Shown piece after piece: positions 7,897-17,461 of a DNA stretch of 38,618 bases. The translations under genes and the position numbers were made by a program. Source of the stretch: an uncultured Bacillota bacterium (GTDB lineage Bacteria; Bacillota_I; Bacilli_A; RF39; UBA660); assembly GCA_946617625.1 (NCBI GenBank), contig CAMOKF010000009.1:1-38618 (forward strand), given 5' to 3'. The stretch's first letter is position 1, and every line of letters begins with the position of its first letter. The notes under the pieces were generated by a model. That model had not been told where the DNA came from, did no database searches, and was given only the letters and a program-made list of their open reading frames with translations.

Positions 7897-8470
7897 ATCT
7901 ATTGATTGCAGTTGAATCAGCTTGTACATAGTTAACACTGAAAGTTAAAGTAATTGTTTGATTTGTTTGTGGTAAATCAGCTGGATTAATATCAGTTTTA
8001 TAACTTACTCTTACTTTATATGTTTCTGTTACACCATGTTTTAAATATTGTTTGTTAGCAAATGCTCCACCATCAGAATATGTTACTGTATATTGTAAAT
8101 ATTTTTGTTGTGCTTCTGTTAATCCTGTATTACTAAATGAATCGATCATTGCATCAATTGAACCTGCATTTACTGCATCTACTGTAAATTCATAATAGTC
8201 TCCTGGATTAGCTAATGTTACTGAGTAAGTTACTTCATTAGCATTTGCATTTAATACTGGTGCTGTAGAACTTGCACTACCTGATGATAATTGTACATTG
8301 TTGAAATGAACATCCCAGTTGTTTCTACTAATACTAGTATTACCAGTGATACTTAAATTTGCAGTTAATGCTGAGAAACCAATACTTATTACTAATAATA
8401 GTAATAATACTATTAATATATTACTTTTTCTTTCATTGCTCTTTTTGTTTTTCTTATTTTTCTTTTCCAT
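7895..8470 (-). CDS. Secreted single-domain TasA/camelysin-like protein
   Basis: This 191-aa paralogue of the N-terminal half of the neighbouring 406-aa protein shares the signal region (ISIGFSALTANLSITGNTSI), WDVHFNNVQLSSGS, PGDYYEFTVDAVNAGSIDA, NTGLTEAQQKYLQY and TFSVNYVQADST. It stops exactly where the 406-aa protein continues into its C-terminal domain. It may therefore be a stand-alone building block, such as a filament subunit, rather than a broken gene: it has its own near-consensus promoter, a ribosome binding site (AGAGGT) and a perfect terminator. TasA-like filaments are usually made of one-domain subunits, so a role as the major subunit with the 406-aa protein as minor partner is plausible inference. 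Confidence 0.75.
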   Translation of the reverse strand: MEKKNKKNKKSNERKSNILIVLLLLLVISIGFSALTANLSITGNTSISRNNWDVHFNNVQLSSGSASSTAPVLNANANEVTYSVTLANPGDYYEFTVDAVNAGSIDAMIDSFSNTGLTEAQQKYLQYTVTYSDGGAFANKQYLKHGVTETYKVRVSYKTDINPADLPQTNQTITLTFSVNYVQADSTAINR

Positions 8471-8506
8471 TCTTTTTACCTCTACCTTTTCTCTATTGTT
8501 ACTTTA

Positions 8507-8534
8507 ATTGTACCATTTATATTTTAATAATCAA
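8507..8534 (-). promoter_or_regulatory. Promoter for the 191-aa surface protein gene
   Basis: TTGATT (8529-8534) and TACAAT (8507-8512) on the minus strand with 16 nt between them. The -35 overlaps the stop codon of the phosphatase gene upstream, and no terminator separates the two genes. Confidence 0.6.
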
Positions 8535-8962
8535 TTGTTTTTTAGTAATTTTATTATTTCTTGACACCCTTCATCTATTTCTTCATAAACTTTTTCAAAA
8601 TTATTTGTATACCATGGATCTTCTATATCTTTAATTAAAAGCTTTTTACATTTATCTGTTTTGTCAAATATTCTTTCGATATTTCTTAAATTTTTATCTT
8701 CCATATAATAGAAAACATCATACTTATCATAATCTTCTTTTTCTAATCTCTTTGCTTCTCTAGTACTAAATTGAATATTATGTTCTTTTAAAATATTTTT
8801 TGCTTTTGGATATATATCATTGCCTTGTTCTTCATATGATGTTGCTTTTGAATCAACTATTACATTTTTTATTCCTTGTTTTCTTAACTTATCTTTTAAT
8901 ATATATTCTGCCATAGGAGAACGACAAATATTACCTAAACAAATAAAACAAATTCTATTCAT
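8531..8962 (-). CDS. Low-molecular-weight protein tyrosine phosphatase
   Basis: This is a 143-aa cytoplasmic phosphatase. The catalytic P-loop CLGNICRSP sits at residues 8-16 (nucleophile Cys8, Arg14) and the general-acid loop DPW is at IEDPWYTNN near residue 113, both diagnostic of the LMW-PTP family. Such enzymes dephosphorylate tyrosine (often of tyrosine kinases of capsule synthesis) or phospho-arginine (YwlE-type) residues. Which applies here is unknown. Length is normal. The start overlaps the end of addA by 8 bases, so it is the last gene of the addB-addA operon. It ends with TGA, one of the places showing that TGA is a stop in this genome. Confidence 0.92.
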   Translation of the reverse strand: MNRICFICLGNICRSPMAEYILKDKLRKQGIKNVIVDSKATSYEEQGNDIYPKAKNILKEHNIQFSTREAKRLEKEDYDKYDVFYYMEDKNLRNIERIFDKTDKCKKLLIKDIEDPWYTNNFEKVYEEIDEGCQEIIKLLKNN

Positions 8963-11900
8963 AAACTATTCTAAACCTTTCATCTTGTATTGAGTATAAT
9001 AAACAATCTACTTCTTTTTTAGTCTTTTCTTTTATATATTTTCTATACCCATTAAGTTGTTTATCATAGTTTTCATCATCAATATTTTTTAATTTATAAT
9101 CAATAATTATCATTTTATCTGGTTGTTCTATTAATAAGTCTATTATTCCATGAGAATGTGTATTATCTTCTAAATATGTAAATTCATATTCTTTATAGAA
9201 AACTCCATTTATATTATCTTTTATTATTTCACTATTTAAAAATGATTTAATCTTCTCTTCCATTTTCTTATTTAAATCAAATAACTCTAGATGAGGATTT
9301 TTAAAGTCAATTTGTTCTAGTACTTTATGTACTTTTGTACCATAGTTTAATAATTCCTGTTCTTCTTTAGTTACTATGTGAAGTGACTCTTTAGAGTAAT
9401 GTTTTTCTTCTATTATGTCATTTTCTATATTTATTTCTTTTACTTCTAAGTTATCTTTGTTTTTTTCTATTTCTTCTACTTCTTTTTTGCTATCTAAGTA
9501 ATCTTTAGTAGCAGTTACTTCTACATCTTTATTAAAGTTAATTATATTACTATATATACTTTTAAATATATCTAAGAATTTAGAATATTTAATTCTTTCA
9601 TAATATGGAACTATATCTAAAACTTCGTTTTCTTCTTCTATTTTTGGTATTATAAATATCATCTTTTCTTTTGCTCTTGTTACAGCTACATACAATAATC
9701 TTATTCTTTCTGATATTTCTTCTTTTTTAGTATTATTTTTTAATAATACTTTTAGTATAGTATCCTTATAATAATTTGTTACTTTAGGTAGTATTAAACC
9801 ATAATTATTATCATATATTATCTTTTCTTTTAACTCATTCATATTAAATTTATCTTGGAATCCTGCAAAATAACATATTGGAAATTCTAATCCCTTTGAT
9901 TTATGAATAGTCATTATTTTAATACTATTAGTAATATTTTCATTAACATTAAATTTTAAGTCATAATCATTTTCAAATATTTTATCTAGATAATCTACAA
10001 AATCATATATTGTTTTACCAGTTTCTTCATATGATTTAGCTAAATTATAAAAATACTCTATTCTAGCTCTAAATGATTTTATATTTCCTATAGTTAATAA
10101 TTTTTCTTCATAATTAAAATCTTCTAAAATATAGTTTATATATTCACTAATACTCATAGTATCTATTTCTTTAGTTAATTCTTTACATTTAATGAATAAT
10201 TCACTTTTATTAAAACTATTGTCTACAAATAAGTTAAATATTTCTTTATCATCAGTTCTATATAAGTAACTTCTAGATACGGATGTAAAACTATATTTAA
10301 AGTCATTATCATAATTATTATTTTTTATACATATTAATAATCTTAATAGATTTTTTATAGCAAGTACATCTTGATCTTTACTTAATGATTCTTCTTTTAA
10401 TATATTTAGTGGTAATCCGATATACTCAAATATTTTTTTATAAAGATCAAAGTTTTTAGATCTATCTAATAATATTACAAAATCTTTATATTCAATATCT
10501 CTTAATATTCCTTCATCTTTATCAAATACTTGGTATTTATTAAGTACTTTATTTTTTATATCATTACCTATTATAAATGCTTCTTCTTCATCTCTTGTTA
10601 TATGATTTTTAGGATCTAATTCATAACTTAATAATTCTAGATTATAGTCTTGATTAGTTTTACCTTTTTCTTCATATGACTTATTACCAAAATTCATTCT
10701 ATGAGAAGCTTTATAATCTGCTCCTCCTACATCATCGTCCATAAATAAATCAAATAGTAAATTTATATTATCTAAGACTTCTCTTCTAGATCTAAAATTA
10801 TTTAATAAATCTATTTTCATACCTTGATCTGTATCTCTATAAGTATCATATTTATTTTTAAATATATATGGATTGGCATTTCTAAATCTATATATTGATT
10901 GTTTTATATCCCCTACCATATAAACGTTATTATGAGCAATCAAATTAATAAATGCTTCTTGTGTATCAGATGTATCTTGATATTCATCTACTAATATTTC
11001 ATTAAAACTATTAGATAGTTCTTCTCTTATATCTTCATTTTCTTTTACTACTTTAATTGCTAAACGTGCAATATCATTAAAATTATACTCAGAATTATTA
11101 TATTTATATTCTTCTAATCTTTGATCTAGTTTCTTTATTATTTCTATTATTACTTCGGCATTATCCTTTGTAGATAATATTTCTTCTTTCATTTCATTAG
11201 TACTAGTATAAGTACAATATCCTTTTATTTCTTTTACTAAATCTGATATAATTCCTTTTACTTTTTTACCTTCTTCACTACTTCCTCTAGGAACCATAGG
11301 TAGAGACTTAAAATCATATTTATTAATTATATCTTCATAACTATTTGCATTAATCAATTCTTTAATTGAATCTTCTACTTTTACTACGTATTCTCCATCA
11401 AAATAGTCATTCAATTCAACTAGTAGATTTTTAATCACTTTGATATCATCAAATATTAATTTTAAATATTCATCTATATATTGCTTTAATTTTGTATCTG
11501 TATACTCAATATTAAAGAAGTTATTAATATAATCTGTTTTATCATATTTTAATTCTATTTTTTTATATACATTTAAAATATAATTAATTAAATCTTTATC
11601 GTCTTTTAAGCAGAAATCTTTTATTAACTTAATAAACTTAGAATCTTCTTTTTCATAGTATTCATTCATTATTTCATCTAGTATTCTTCTTTTTTCTAGA
11701 TCAATAATTACTTCATCTGTAATTTGTATTTTATTAGTTATATTTAATCTTGTATGATATTTTTTTACAATAGATAGAGAGAAAGAATCAAATGTAGTTA
11801 TATATGCTCCATCTATTAAGTCACTTTCTTCTTTTAAAGATTCTTCTTTTGAAATTTTCTTTCTAATTCTTTCTTTCATTTCAGCAGCTGCTGCATTTGT

Positions 11901-12071
11901 AAATGTTAAAACTAATAACTCATTTATATGTACTCCTTGTTTTAATTTTCTTAATACTCTTTCACTTAATACAGCAGTTTTACCTGATCCTGCTCCAGCA
12001 GAAACAATAATATTTTTATTATCTTCATTAATTGCTAATAATTGCTCAGGAGACCAATTCATTTTACCCAT
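8955..12071 (-). CDS. addA: AddA helicase-nuclease subunit
   Basis: This is a 1038-aa UvrD-type (SF1A) helicase with a C-terminal RecB-family nuclease, the catalytic subunit of AddAB, which processes double-strand breaks for recombinational repair. Seen in order: Walker A SAGAGSGKT near residue 24-32, TFTNAAAAEMKERI, motif II ILVDEYQDTSDTQE, VGDIKQSIYRFRNANP, NNFRSRREVL, TIHKSKGLEFP, LLYVAVTRAKEK, and a nuclease motif IIIDYKLKN close to the C-terminus. It is shorter than B. subtilis AddA (about 1230 aa). AGGAGGTGA lies 7 bases before the ATG, and the start overlaps the addB stop as TAATG. It is followed by the phosphatase gene with an 8-base overlap. Confidence 0.95.
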   Translation of the reverse strand: MGKMNWSPEQLLAINEDNKNIIVSAGAGSGKTAVLSERVLRKLKQGVHINELLVLTFTNAAAAEMKERIRKKISKEESLKEESDLIDGAYITTFDSFSLSIVKKYHTRLNITNKIQITDEVIIDLEKRRILDEIMNEYYEKEDSKFIKLIKDFCLKDDKDLINYILNVYKKIELKYDKTDYINNFFNIEYTDTKLKQYIDEYLKLIFDDIKVIKNLLVELNDYFDGEYVVKVEDSIKELINANSYEDIINKYDFKSLPMVPRGSSEEGKKVKGIISDLVKEIKGYCTYTSTNEMKEEILSTKDNAEVIIEIIKKLDQRLEEYKYNNSEYNFNDIARLAIKVVKENEDIREELSNSFNEILVDEYQDTSDTQEAFINLIAHNNVYMVGDIKQSIYRFRNANPYIFKNKYDTYRDTDQGMKIDLLNNFRSRREVLDNINLLFDLFMDDDVGGADYKASHRMNFGNKSYEEKGKTNQDYNLELLSYELDPKNHITRDEEEAFIIGNDIKNKVLNKYQVFDKDEGILRDIEYKDFVILLDRSKNFDLYKKIFEYIGLPLNILKEESLSKDQDVLAIKNLLRLLICIKNNNYDNDFKYSFTSVSRSYLYRTDDKEIFNLFVDNSFNKSELFIKCKELTKEIDTMSISEYINYILEDFNYEEKLLTIGNIKSFRARIEYFYNLAKSYEETGKTIYDFVDYLDKIFENDYDLKFNVNENITNSIKIMTIHKSKGLEFPICYFAGFQDKFNMNELKEKIIYDNNYGLILPKVTNYYKDTILKVLLKNNTKKEEISERIRLLYVAVTRAKEKMIFIIPKIEEENEVLDIVPYYERIKYSKFLDIFKSIYSNIINFNKDVEVTATKDYLDSKKEVEEIEKNKDNLEVKEINIENDIIEEKHYSKESLHIVTKEEQELLNYGTKVHKVLEQIDFKNPHLELFDLNKKMEEKIKSFLNSEIIKDNINGVFYKEYEFTYLEDNTHSHGIIDLLIEQPDKMIIIDYKLKNIDDENYDKQLNGYRKYIKEKTKKEVDCLLYSIQDERFRIVYE

Positions 12072-14380
12072 TATTCTTCACCTCCTAAGAAATCTAAGTT
12101 TTCTACTTTGTTTAAATACTTTATATCTTTTTCTTTCATATAACAAATATCTTTATATTCACAAAATTCACATGATATATTCTTACCATTATAATTCTTA
12201 GGATTAATATCAAATTTGTTATCTAATATTTTATCTATTGTTTTATCTATTATCTTAGATGTATATTCAATCATGTTATTTAATGTCTCATCATTTATTA
12301 ACTTTGTATTTGAACTAAAACCTTTTTCTTCTGAATAACTCATACTCTTTATATAGTCACTTTTAGTATATGTTGAATCAAATCTTTCTAATATATCTAC
12401 ATTGTCTGTAGAATATCCTTGTAATTTTAATCTATCTTTAATAGTTTTTAAATATTCTTCTTCTGTTGTACTAGTAGGATAGTTAAACAATATATTTTGA
12501 TAATATATACCAGTAAAATGAGGTTTACTAAATATATGTGAATTTCTTATTAAATATAGATATACTGGTAATTGCATATGTAATCCATACTTTAATGGCT
12601 CAATATTAGTATCTATATATCCAGTTTTATAATCAATAATTGAATAATATATATCTTCAACTTCTTTATAGTACATTATCTTGTCAACAAATCCTTTAAA
12701 GATAACACTTATTTTCTTATTATCTATTGGAACTTCTAATTTCTTTTCTAAATATTCATTATCATATCCTGTTAATAATTGTTGTTTCTTTAATGATTCA
12801 ATAAGATCTTTTAAATCTTCTTTTATTTTTATTAATAATACTTTTTCTTTAAAACTTAATTCTCTATTCTCTAAATATATATTAAATTCTTTTTCATAAT
12901 CAAAATTAGTTCTTTTATATATAGATAATAATCTATGATATAGACTTCCTAAAAATGCTGGGAATTTTTCTTCATATACACTTAATTTTAAAATATTTTT
13001 TACATAATATTTAAAAGCACATTCTGAATATTCATTAATAGATGAATATGACATATTTAATGGTTTATTAATACTTTCTATGTACTTTTTATTATCTATA
13101 CCTGAAAACTTATTAGAATACACATTATAAGGAATATTATAATGATTATTTAATATTATTAATTCATTATCTTTTTCTTTATACTTATAATAATTGTCTA
13201 ATTTTTCACCTAATCTTAATTCATTATAAATATTAGAATAAACGTGATTATCTACTTTAGGTTCTATTACTTCTAAATTTAGTTCATTTATTAAACTAGA
13301 TGGATAGAATGTACTAAACGGACTTCTAAGTTTATATGATATATATAAATTCTTTATATTAGATAATATTTCAATTAGACTCTTTTTATTTCTTATATTT
13401 TTTTCTTTAGTTGTATACATTGGTACTTCGTCTTTCATATTATCTGTAATAAAATCTATATCTTTATTAATAACTGGTAAATTATCTTGATTAAATCCTA
13501 GTACAAATACATATTCATCATCATTAATACTTCTTTTATTTATGTCTATAACATTTACAGCATTACTTAATCTATTATTTCCTATACTAGTATTTTTTAA
13601 TTTATCTTTTAGTATTTTTTTATAAGAATCTTTACTTTGATCTAACATAGATAATGAACTAATTACATTAACTAGTTTTTTAGTAATCTTATCATTACTT
13701 TCTAAATCTAAAATATTATTATTCAAGTAATCATTTACTACTTTTGTTGAATATATTGAATTATTCATATCTAAATTTATGGGTATTTTATAATACTTAA
13801 ATAATTTATTAATTGTATATAAATAATCACTAGATACATTTCCTATAAATATCTTGTTTATGTCTATATTTTTATTTAATAATTCTATTATACTTAAACA
13901 TACTTGATTAACTTCTTCCTCTAAAGTGTCACATTTTACTACTTTAGTATTTAAGTTATACTCTTTTTCTTCTTTTTTATAATTTAAGACTTTTTCTTCA
14001 TATAGATCTAAATCATAATAGTTTTTAACAATTATTTCTTTATTATTTAAATAATCTTTAAATGCTTTATTTTCTTCTAGTAAGTTATTATCAAGTAATT
14101 CTTTTTTTATATTTTTTAATAATTTTAACTTATTATTTTTATAATCTTTAGTAATATCTATTACATATAAATTACTTAGATATACTTTGCATACATCCAA
14201 GTTATAATCATATTTATTCATTAGATACTCTAGTGCTCTTTCATCATAAGAATAGTAATAATTATCTATATATTCTTGCTTAGTCATAAATTTTATATTG
14301 TATAGTTTTTCATCATTTGAATATTTATCTAATATATTCATTTTTTCTTCATTTGGACATATTATTATTTTTTCTTTCAT
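12071..14380 (-). CDS. addB: AddB nuclease subunit, without a visible N-terminal Walker A
   Basis: This protein of about 769 aa is identified by position directly before addA and by its C-terminal half. That half has a RecB-type nuclease motif (SIIDYKTG) and four cysteines laid out like the AddB iron-sulphur cluster: one in NEYSECAFKYY before the nuclease and CEFCEYKDIC at the end. It is much shorter than B. subtilis AddB (about 1166 aa) and no Walker A is seen at its N-terminus, so the inactive helicase part seems reduced. The ORF track starts at 14425, but the promoter puts the transcript start near 14390 and GGTGAT precedes the ATG at 14380 (MKEKIIICPNEEK), which I take as the true start. 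Confidence 0.85.
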   Translation of the reverse strand: MKEKIIICPNEEKMNILDKYSNDEKLYNIKFMTKQEYIDNYYYSYDERALEYLMNKYDYNLDVCKVYLSNLYVIDITKDYKNNKLKLLKNIKKELLDNNLLEENKAFKDYLNNKEIIVKNYYDLDLYEEKVLNYKKEEKEYNLNTKVVKCDTLEEEVNQVCLSIIELLNKNIDINKIFIGNVSSDYLYTINKLFKYYKIPINLDMNNSIYSTKVVNDYLNNNILDLESNDKITKKLVNVISSLSMLDQSKDSYKKILKDKLKNTSIGNNRLSNAVNVIDINKRSINDDEYVFVLGFNQDNLPVINKDIDFITDNMKDEVPMYTTKEKNIRNKKSLIEILSNIKNLYISYKLRSPFSTFYPSSLINELNLEVIEPKVDNHVYSNIYNELRLGEKLDNYYKYKEKDNELIILNNHYNIPYNVYSNKFSGIDNKKYIESINKPLNMSYSSINEYSECAFKYYVKNILKLSVYEEKFPAFLGSLYHRLLSIYKRTNFDYEKEFNIYLENRELSFKEKVLLIKIKEDLKDLIESLKKQQLLTGYDNEYLEKKLEVPIDNKKISVIFKGFVDKIMYYKEVEDIYYSIIDYKTGYIDTNIEPLKYGLHMQLPVYLYLIRNSHIFSKPHFTGIYYQNILFNYPTSTTEEEYLKTIKDRLKLQGYSTDNVDILERFDSTYTKSDYIKSMSYSEEKGFSSNTKLINDETLNNMIEYTSKIIDKTIDKILDNKFDINPKNYNGKNISCEFCEYKDICYMKEKDIKYLNKVENLDFLGGEE

Positions 14381-14396
14381 AATTATCACCATTTTT

Positions 14397-14425
14397 ATTA
14401 TATATTTTATTCTATTTTTAAACAA
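14397..14425 (-). promoter_or_regulatory. Promoter for addB-addA-phosphatase operon
   Basis: TTGTTT (14420-14425), 17 nt, TATAAT (14397-14402) on the minus strand. Transcription would start about 10 bases before the addB ATG. The -35 sits in the T tract of the preceding terminator. Confidence 0.65.
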
Positions 14426-14429
14426 GAAA

Positions 14430-14456
14430 AAAGAAGATATGTATTATATCTTCTTT
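14430..14456 (-). terminator. Terminator after the first pseudopilin gene
   Basis: Perfect 11-bp stem AAAGAAGATAT/ATATCTTCTTT with a 5-base loop, followed on the minus strand by TTTCTTGTTT. The stop codon is in the stem. Confidence 0.85.
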
Positions 14457-17376
14457 AGCATGATCCAGTTGCCCAACTATTATATATTCCAGACCATTTG
14501 ATTGTTTTTTCTTTTGATTTTGCACAATTTCCTGCATTATCACATGAATAGTAGCGCATATGACCTTCTCTTGATTTTCCTGAACCAGTATCACAACCAA
14601 AGTATGTTCTACTTCCGCCAGCTCTCCAGGCACTTGAATCATAGTATCTTCTTCCACATACCTTTTTTGTACTTGATCCATAGTACTCATTTACATATGT
14701 TTGGTTAACTCCACTATTATCATCATCATGATATGAAACTATACCAGCCCAGAACTTTTTCTTACTTTCTGTACTATATAGTACATATTTTTTATTTAGT
14801 GCTGTTGTTTCATCTCTAGTACAAGTTTTGCTTGTTGCAGCCCATGCATCAGCTGAAGTTGTTGGAGCTTTTCTATCTACTTTAAATGTTGCTGATACAA
14901 CATCACTATAATTACCTGCATTATCTACACTTCTATAATATCTTGTTTGATTTGCACTATCATAATCGAAGCTATCTGCATTATTTTCTGTTGACCATGA
15001 GGATTTATCTTTACTCCATTCTACCCTTGCTATACCACTGTTTGCATCTGATCTATTAATTACTCTATGTACTCTATTTGTTGACCATTCTCCGCTTGAG
15101 TAGTTTCCAATCTTTGACCCATTATCGTTTACTTTTGTTAATGTTAACCATACTGATGGTTTTGTTTTATCTACATAAACCTTTACAGTACAATTTCTTG
15201 TATTACCTGCTCCATCTTTTAATTGGATAGTATCTGTTTGTGTTGTAGTGCTATATGTTTTTGATACTGGATTACATCCAGATCCGCCTGTATCTGTACA
15301 ATTTTGTTTAATAGTTCTATTATTCTTTGTCCATGTTTCACTTGCTCCATCTGGATTTCCGCATGCTGGTACATCTCTATCAATTTTTATGTTTACAAGA
15401 CAATTTGTTGTATTTCCTACATTATCTTTTAGAGTTATGTTTGCAGTAGTTGTAGTTGTAGTAAATTTTTGTGAATATGTTGCTTTTTCACATCCACTAA
15501 ATGAATCCTTACATTGTACTTTTGCTTCAAAATCTGTATTTCTCCATGAGTTATTTTCTGTTTTTGTTCCACATACTGGTCCGGTTTTATCTACAAAAAC
15601 CTTTACACTACAGTTAGCTGTATTACCTGCATTATCTTGTATTGTAATTATTCCCTCTTTAGTATCTGTATTAAATGTCTTTTCAAATTTCTGTTTTGTA
15701 CAATTACTATGTGAATCAGTACATCCTACTTTTACTGTTTGATCACTTTTCTTCCATGTAATATTTTCGTTTTCTTTAGTTCCACAAACTGGTGGAGTTT
15801 TATCTACATATACGTTTGCTGTATAAGTAGATGTATTACCAGCTTTATCTTTTATTGTATAATTTGCTGTTTGTTTTGTACTTGTATATTTTAATGTATC
15901 AGTTGCTTTTTCACATCCACTTAATGCATCAGTACATGTTAAGTTTATTGTTCTATCATTTTTAATCCATGTTGTTGATTCTCCTGAAGTTGATTTAGAT
16001 GGTCCTGTTCTATCAATTGGTGCTATTATTCTTACTGTTGTTTTGTGATTTACTGAATCATATACTGATAATTCTGTATATCTCCATCCCTCTGCACTTA
16101 TTCCAAAGTGATCTGTTCCACTTTGTACATTAGGTGTTTTAACAGTAGTATTTGTATCAGTAAATGTTTTAGCATTACCTGAAGTTGATAATAAGTTAGT
16201 ACTGTTCCATTTCCACTCTAGTTTAGTTATTGGACTTATTGAATCTTCGTACTTAGCTTCAATATAAACTCCATATGGATATTTAGAATTATTTAGCCAT
16301 CCATTTACTGTATTTTGTGATATTGTTAATTCTTTTGTTGAACTAGCATTATTAGCAGTTATTGTATGTATTGCACTACCTTCTTTTCCACCAGTAGATG
16401 TTCTCTTATAAACATTTATTGTTAATGTTGGTTTTGTATTATCAATATAGACATTTACAGGGCAATCAATATATCCTCCATCATTATTATATATTCTAAT
16501 ATTTTCTACTTTTTTATCTCCACTAAATTCTTTAGTGTATGAACTTTGTTTACATCCTGTATCAGGATCAGAACATCCTACTGTGATAATTCTCTTTCCT
16601 GTTACCCAATTAGTTGATGCTCCTGTAATTGTTTCGCACTTTGGTGGTGTAGTATCTCTAAATTCATCTCCACTTGTTACTGATTTAGTTGTAGATAATC
16701 CCATATTATTTCCTATAGTTACTGTTACCTTAATTGTTCCAGGAAGATACTTTTTATCAAATGATATAGTTTTATTTAATGATGTCTTACCTATATCACT
16801 TCCATCTGTTACTGTCTTACTAACTATTTGTGTTCCGTTCTTATAAATTGTATATGTATAATTTGCTATTATCGGCTGATTACCATCTTTAATATTACCT
16901 GCATCTGCTTCTAATTTAATTACAGGTGCATTTAACCCACCATCAAATTTTAATAATGATATATTTGGCTTTTCTCCTTCTTGTTCTTTTCCTGGGTCAT
17001 AGTCTGGACATTTCAAATATGCATAATAATTTAATTCATCTTTATATCTATATGCTTGAACATAGGTTTCTGTGTCATAACATGCATTTTTATGATAATC
17101 AACTACCTTGTCTATATATTTATTTTCATATAGTGTTTTTAAACTTATTTGTACTCTTTGTCCACTTACTTTAGGTTGATAGTTTTTATTAGCATTTAAA
17201 TAGCTTTGAGCTGCCATTACTAAATTATTCTTTTGTGTTTTATAATATTCAGTTCTTGCTCTTGCAATTACTCCTTGTATTGCAGCTATTGAGATAATAG
17301 ATAATATACCTAATATTACTATTACTGCTAAAAGTTCTACCATTGTAAACCCGCTTGTATTCTTTTTGTTTTTCAT
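14455..17376 (-). CDS. Giant prepilin-like protein with Ig-like, cysteine-rich repeats (paralogue 1)
   Basis: This protein of about 973 aa has a type III signal: a basic leader MKNKKNTSG followed by FTMVELLAVIVILGILS, with Glu at mature position 5, as in type IV pilins and pseudopilins cut by prepilin peptidase. A pilin-like head (to about residue 130, ending LKCPDYDPG) is followed by about seven Ig-like modules joined by DKTPP/DRTGP-type linkers. Four of them have a repeated Cys pattern (VCGT...VKVGCTDSHSNCT...NCSVKVFVDK). A Cys-rich end domain finishes in ATGSC, a C-terminal cysteine. Likely a surface stalk or adhesin attached through the pilin helix. The ORF track starts at 17397. The promoter and AGAGGA favour ATG 17376. 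It is transcribed alone. Normal pilins have 120-200 aa, so the fusion is unusual. Confidence 0.82.
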   Translation of the reverse strand: MKNKKNTSGFTMVELLAVIVILGILSIISIAAIQGVIARARTEYYKTQKNNLVMAAQSYLNANKNYQPKVSGQRVQISLKTLYENKYIDKVVDYHKNACYDTETYVQAYRYKDELNYYAYLKCPDYDPGKEQEGEKPNISLLKFDGGLNAPVIKLEADAGNIKDGNQPIIANYTYTIYKNGTQIVSKTVTDGSDIGKTSLNKTISFDKKYLPGTIKVTVTIGNNMGLSTTKSVTSGDEFRDTTPPKCETITGASTNWVTGKRIITVGCSDPDTGCKQSSYTKEFSGDKKVENIRIYNNDGGYIDCPVNVYIDNTKPTLTINVYKRTSTGGKEGSAIHTITANNASSTKELTISQNTVNGWLNNSKYPYGVYIEAKYEDSISPITKLEWKWNSTNLLSTSGNAKTFTDTNTTVKTPNVQSGTDHFGISAEGWRYTELSVYDSVNHKTTVRIIAPIDRTGPSKSTSGESTTWIKNDRTINLTCTDALSGCEKATDTLKYTSTKQTANYTIKDKAGNTSTYTANVYVDKTPPVCGTKENENITWKKSDQTVKVGCTDSHSNCTKQKFEKTFNTDTKEGIITIQDNAGNTANCSVKVFVDKTGPVCGTKTENNSWRNTDFEAKVQCKDSFSGCEKATYSQKFTTTTTTANITLKDNVGNTTNCLVNIKIDRDVPACGNPDGASETWTKNNRTIKQNCTDTGGSGCNPVSKTYSTTTQTDTIQLKDGAGNTRNCTVKVYVDKTKPSVWLTLTKVNDNGSKIGNYSSGEWSTNRVHRVINRSDANSGIARVEWSKDKSSWSTENNADSFDYDSANQTRYYRSVDNAGNYSDVVSATFKVDRKAPTTSADAWAATSKTCTRDETTALNKKYVLYSTESKKKFWAGIVSYHDDDNSGVNQTYVNEYYGSSTKKVCGRRYYDSSAWRAGGSRTYFGCDTGSGKSREGHMRYYSCDNAGNCAKSKEKTIKWSGIYNSWATGSC

Positions 17377-17403
17377 ATAATCACTATCCTCTACCATAAT
17401 ATA

Positions 17404-17432
17404 ATTATAATGAATTTCATACTATTAATCAA
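17404..17432 (-). promoter_or_regulatory. Promoter for pseudopilin gene 1
   Basis: TTGATT (17427-17432), 17 nt, TATAAT (17404-17409) on the minus strand, just after the terminator of the 100-aa gene. The predicted transcript start near 17397 excludes the longer ORF start. Confidence 0.7.
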
Positions 17433-17433
17433 T

Positions 17434-17461
17434 AAAAAAAGCTATATATTTATAGCTTTTT
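17434..17461 (-). terminator. Terminator after the 100-aa membrane protein gene
   Basis: Perfect 11-bp stem (AAAAAGCTATA and its complement) with a 4-base loop and a following T run on the minus strand. The stop codon lies in the stem. Confidence 0.85.

Noticed and set aside
8531-8533. TGA read as Trp (Mollicutes code 4)
   Set aside because: TGA ends the phosphatase and yceD frames at the expected lengths, and families such as MurE, AddA and FtsW read through without internal TGA, so the standard code applies.
14418-14690. 90-aa minus-strand ORF overlapping the end of pseudopilin 1
   Set aside because: Different frame within the pseudopilin gene, whose frame shows conserved Cys-rich end-domain motifs; its stop lies beyond the terminator.
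15248-15742. 164-aa plus-strand ORF
   Set aside because: Antisense of the repeated Ig modules of pseudopilin 1; the repeats give a long open frame by chance.
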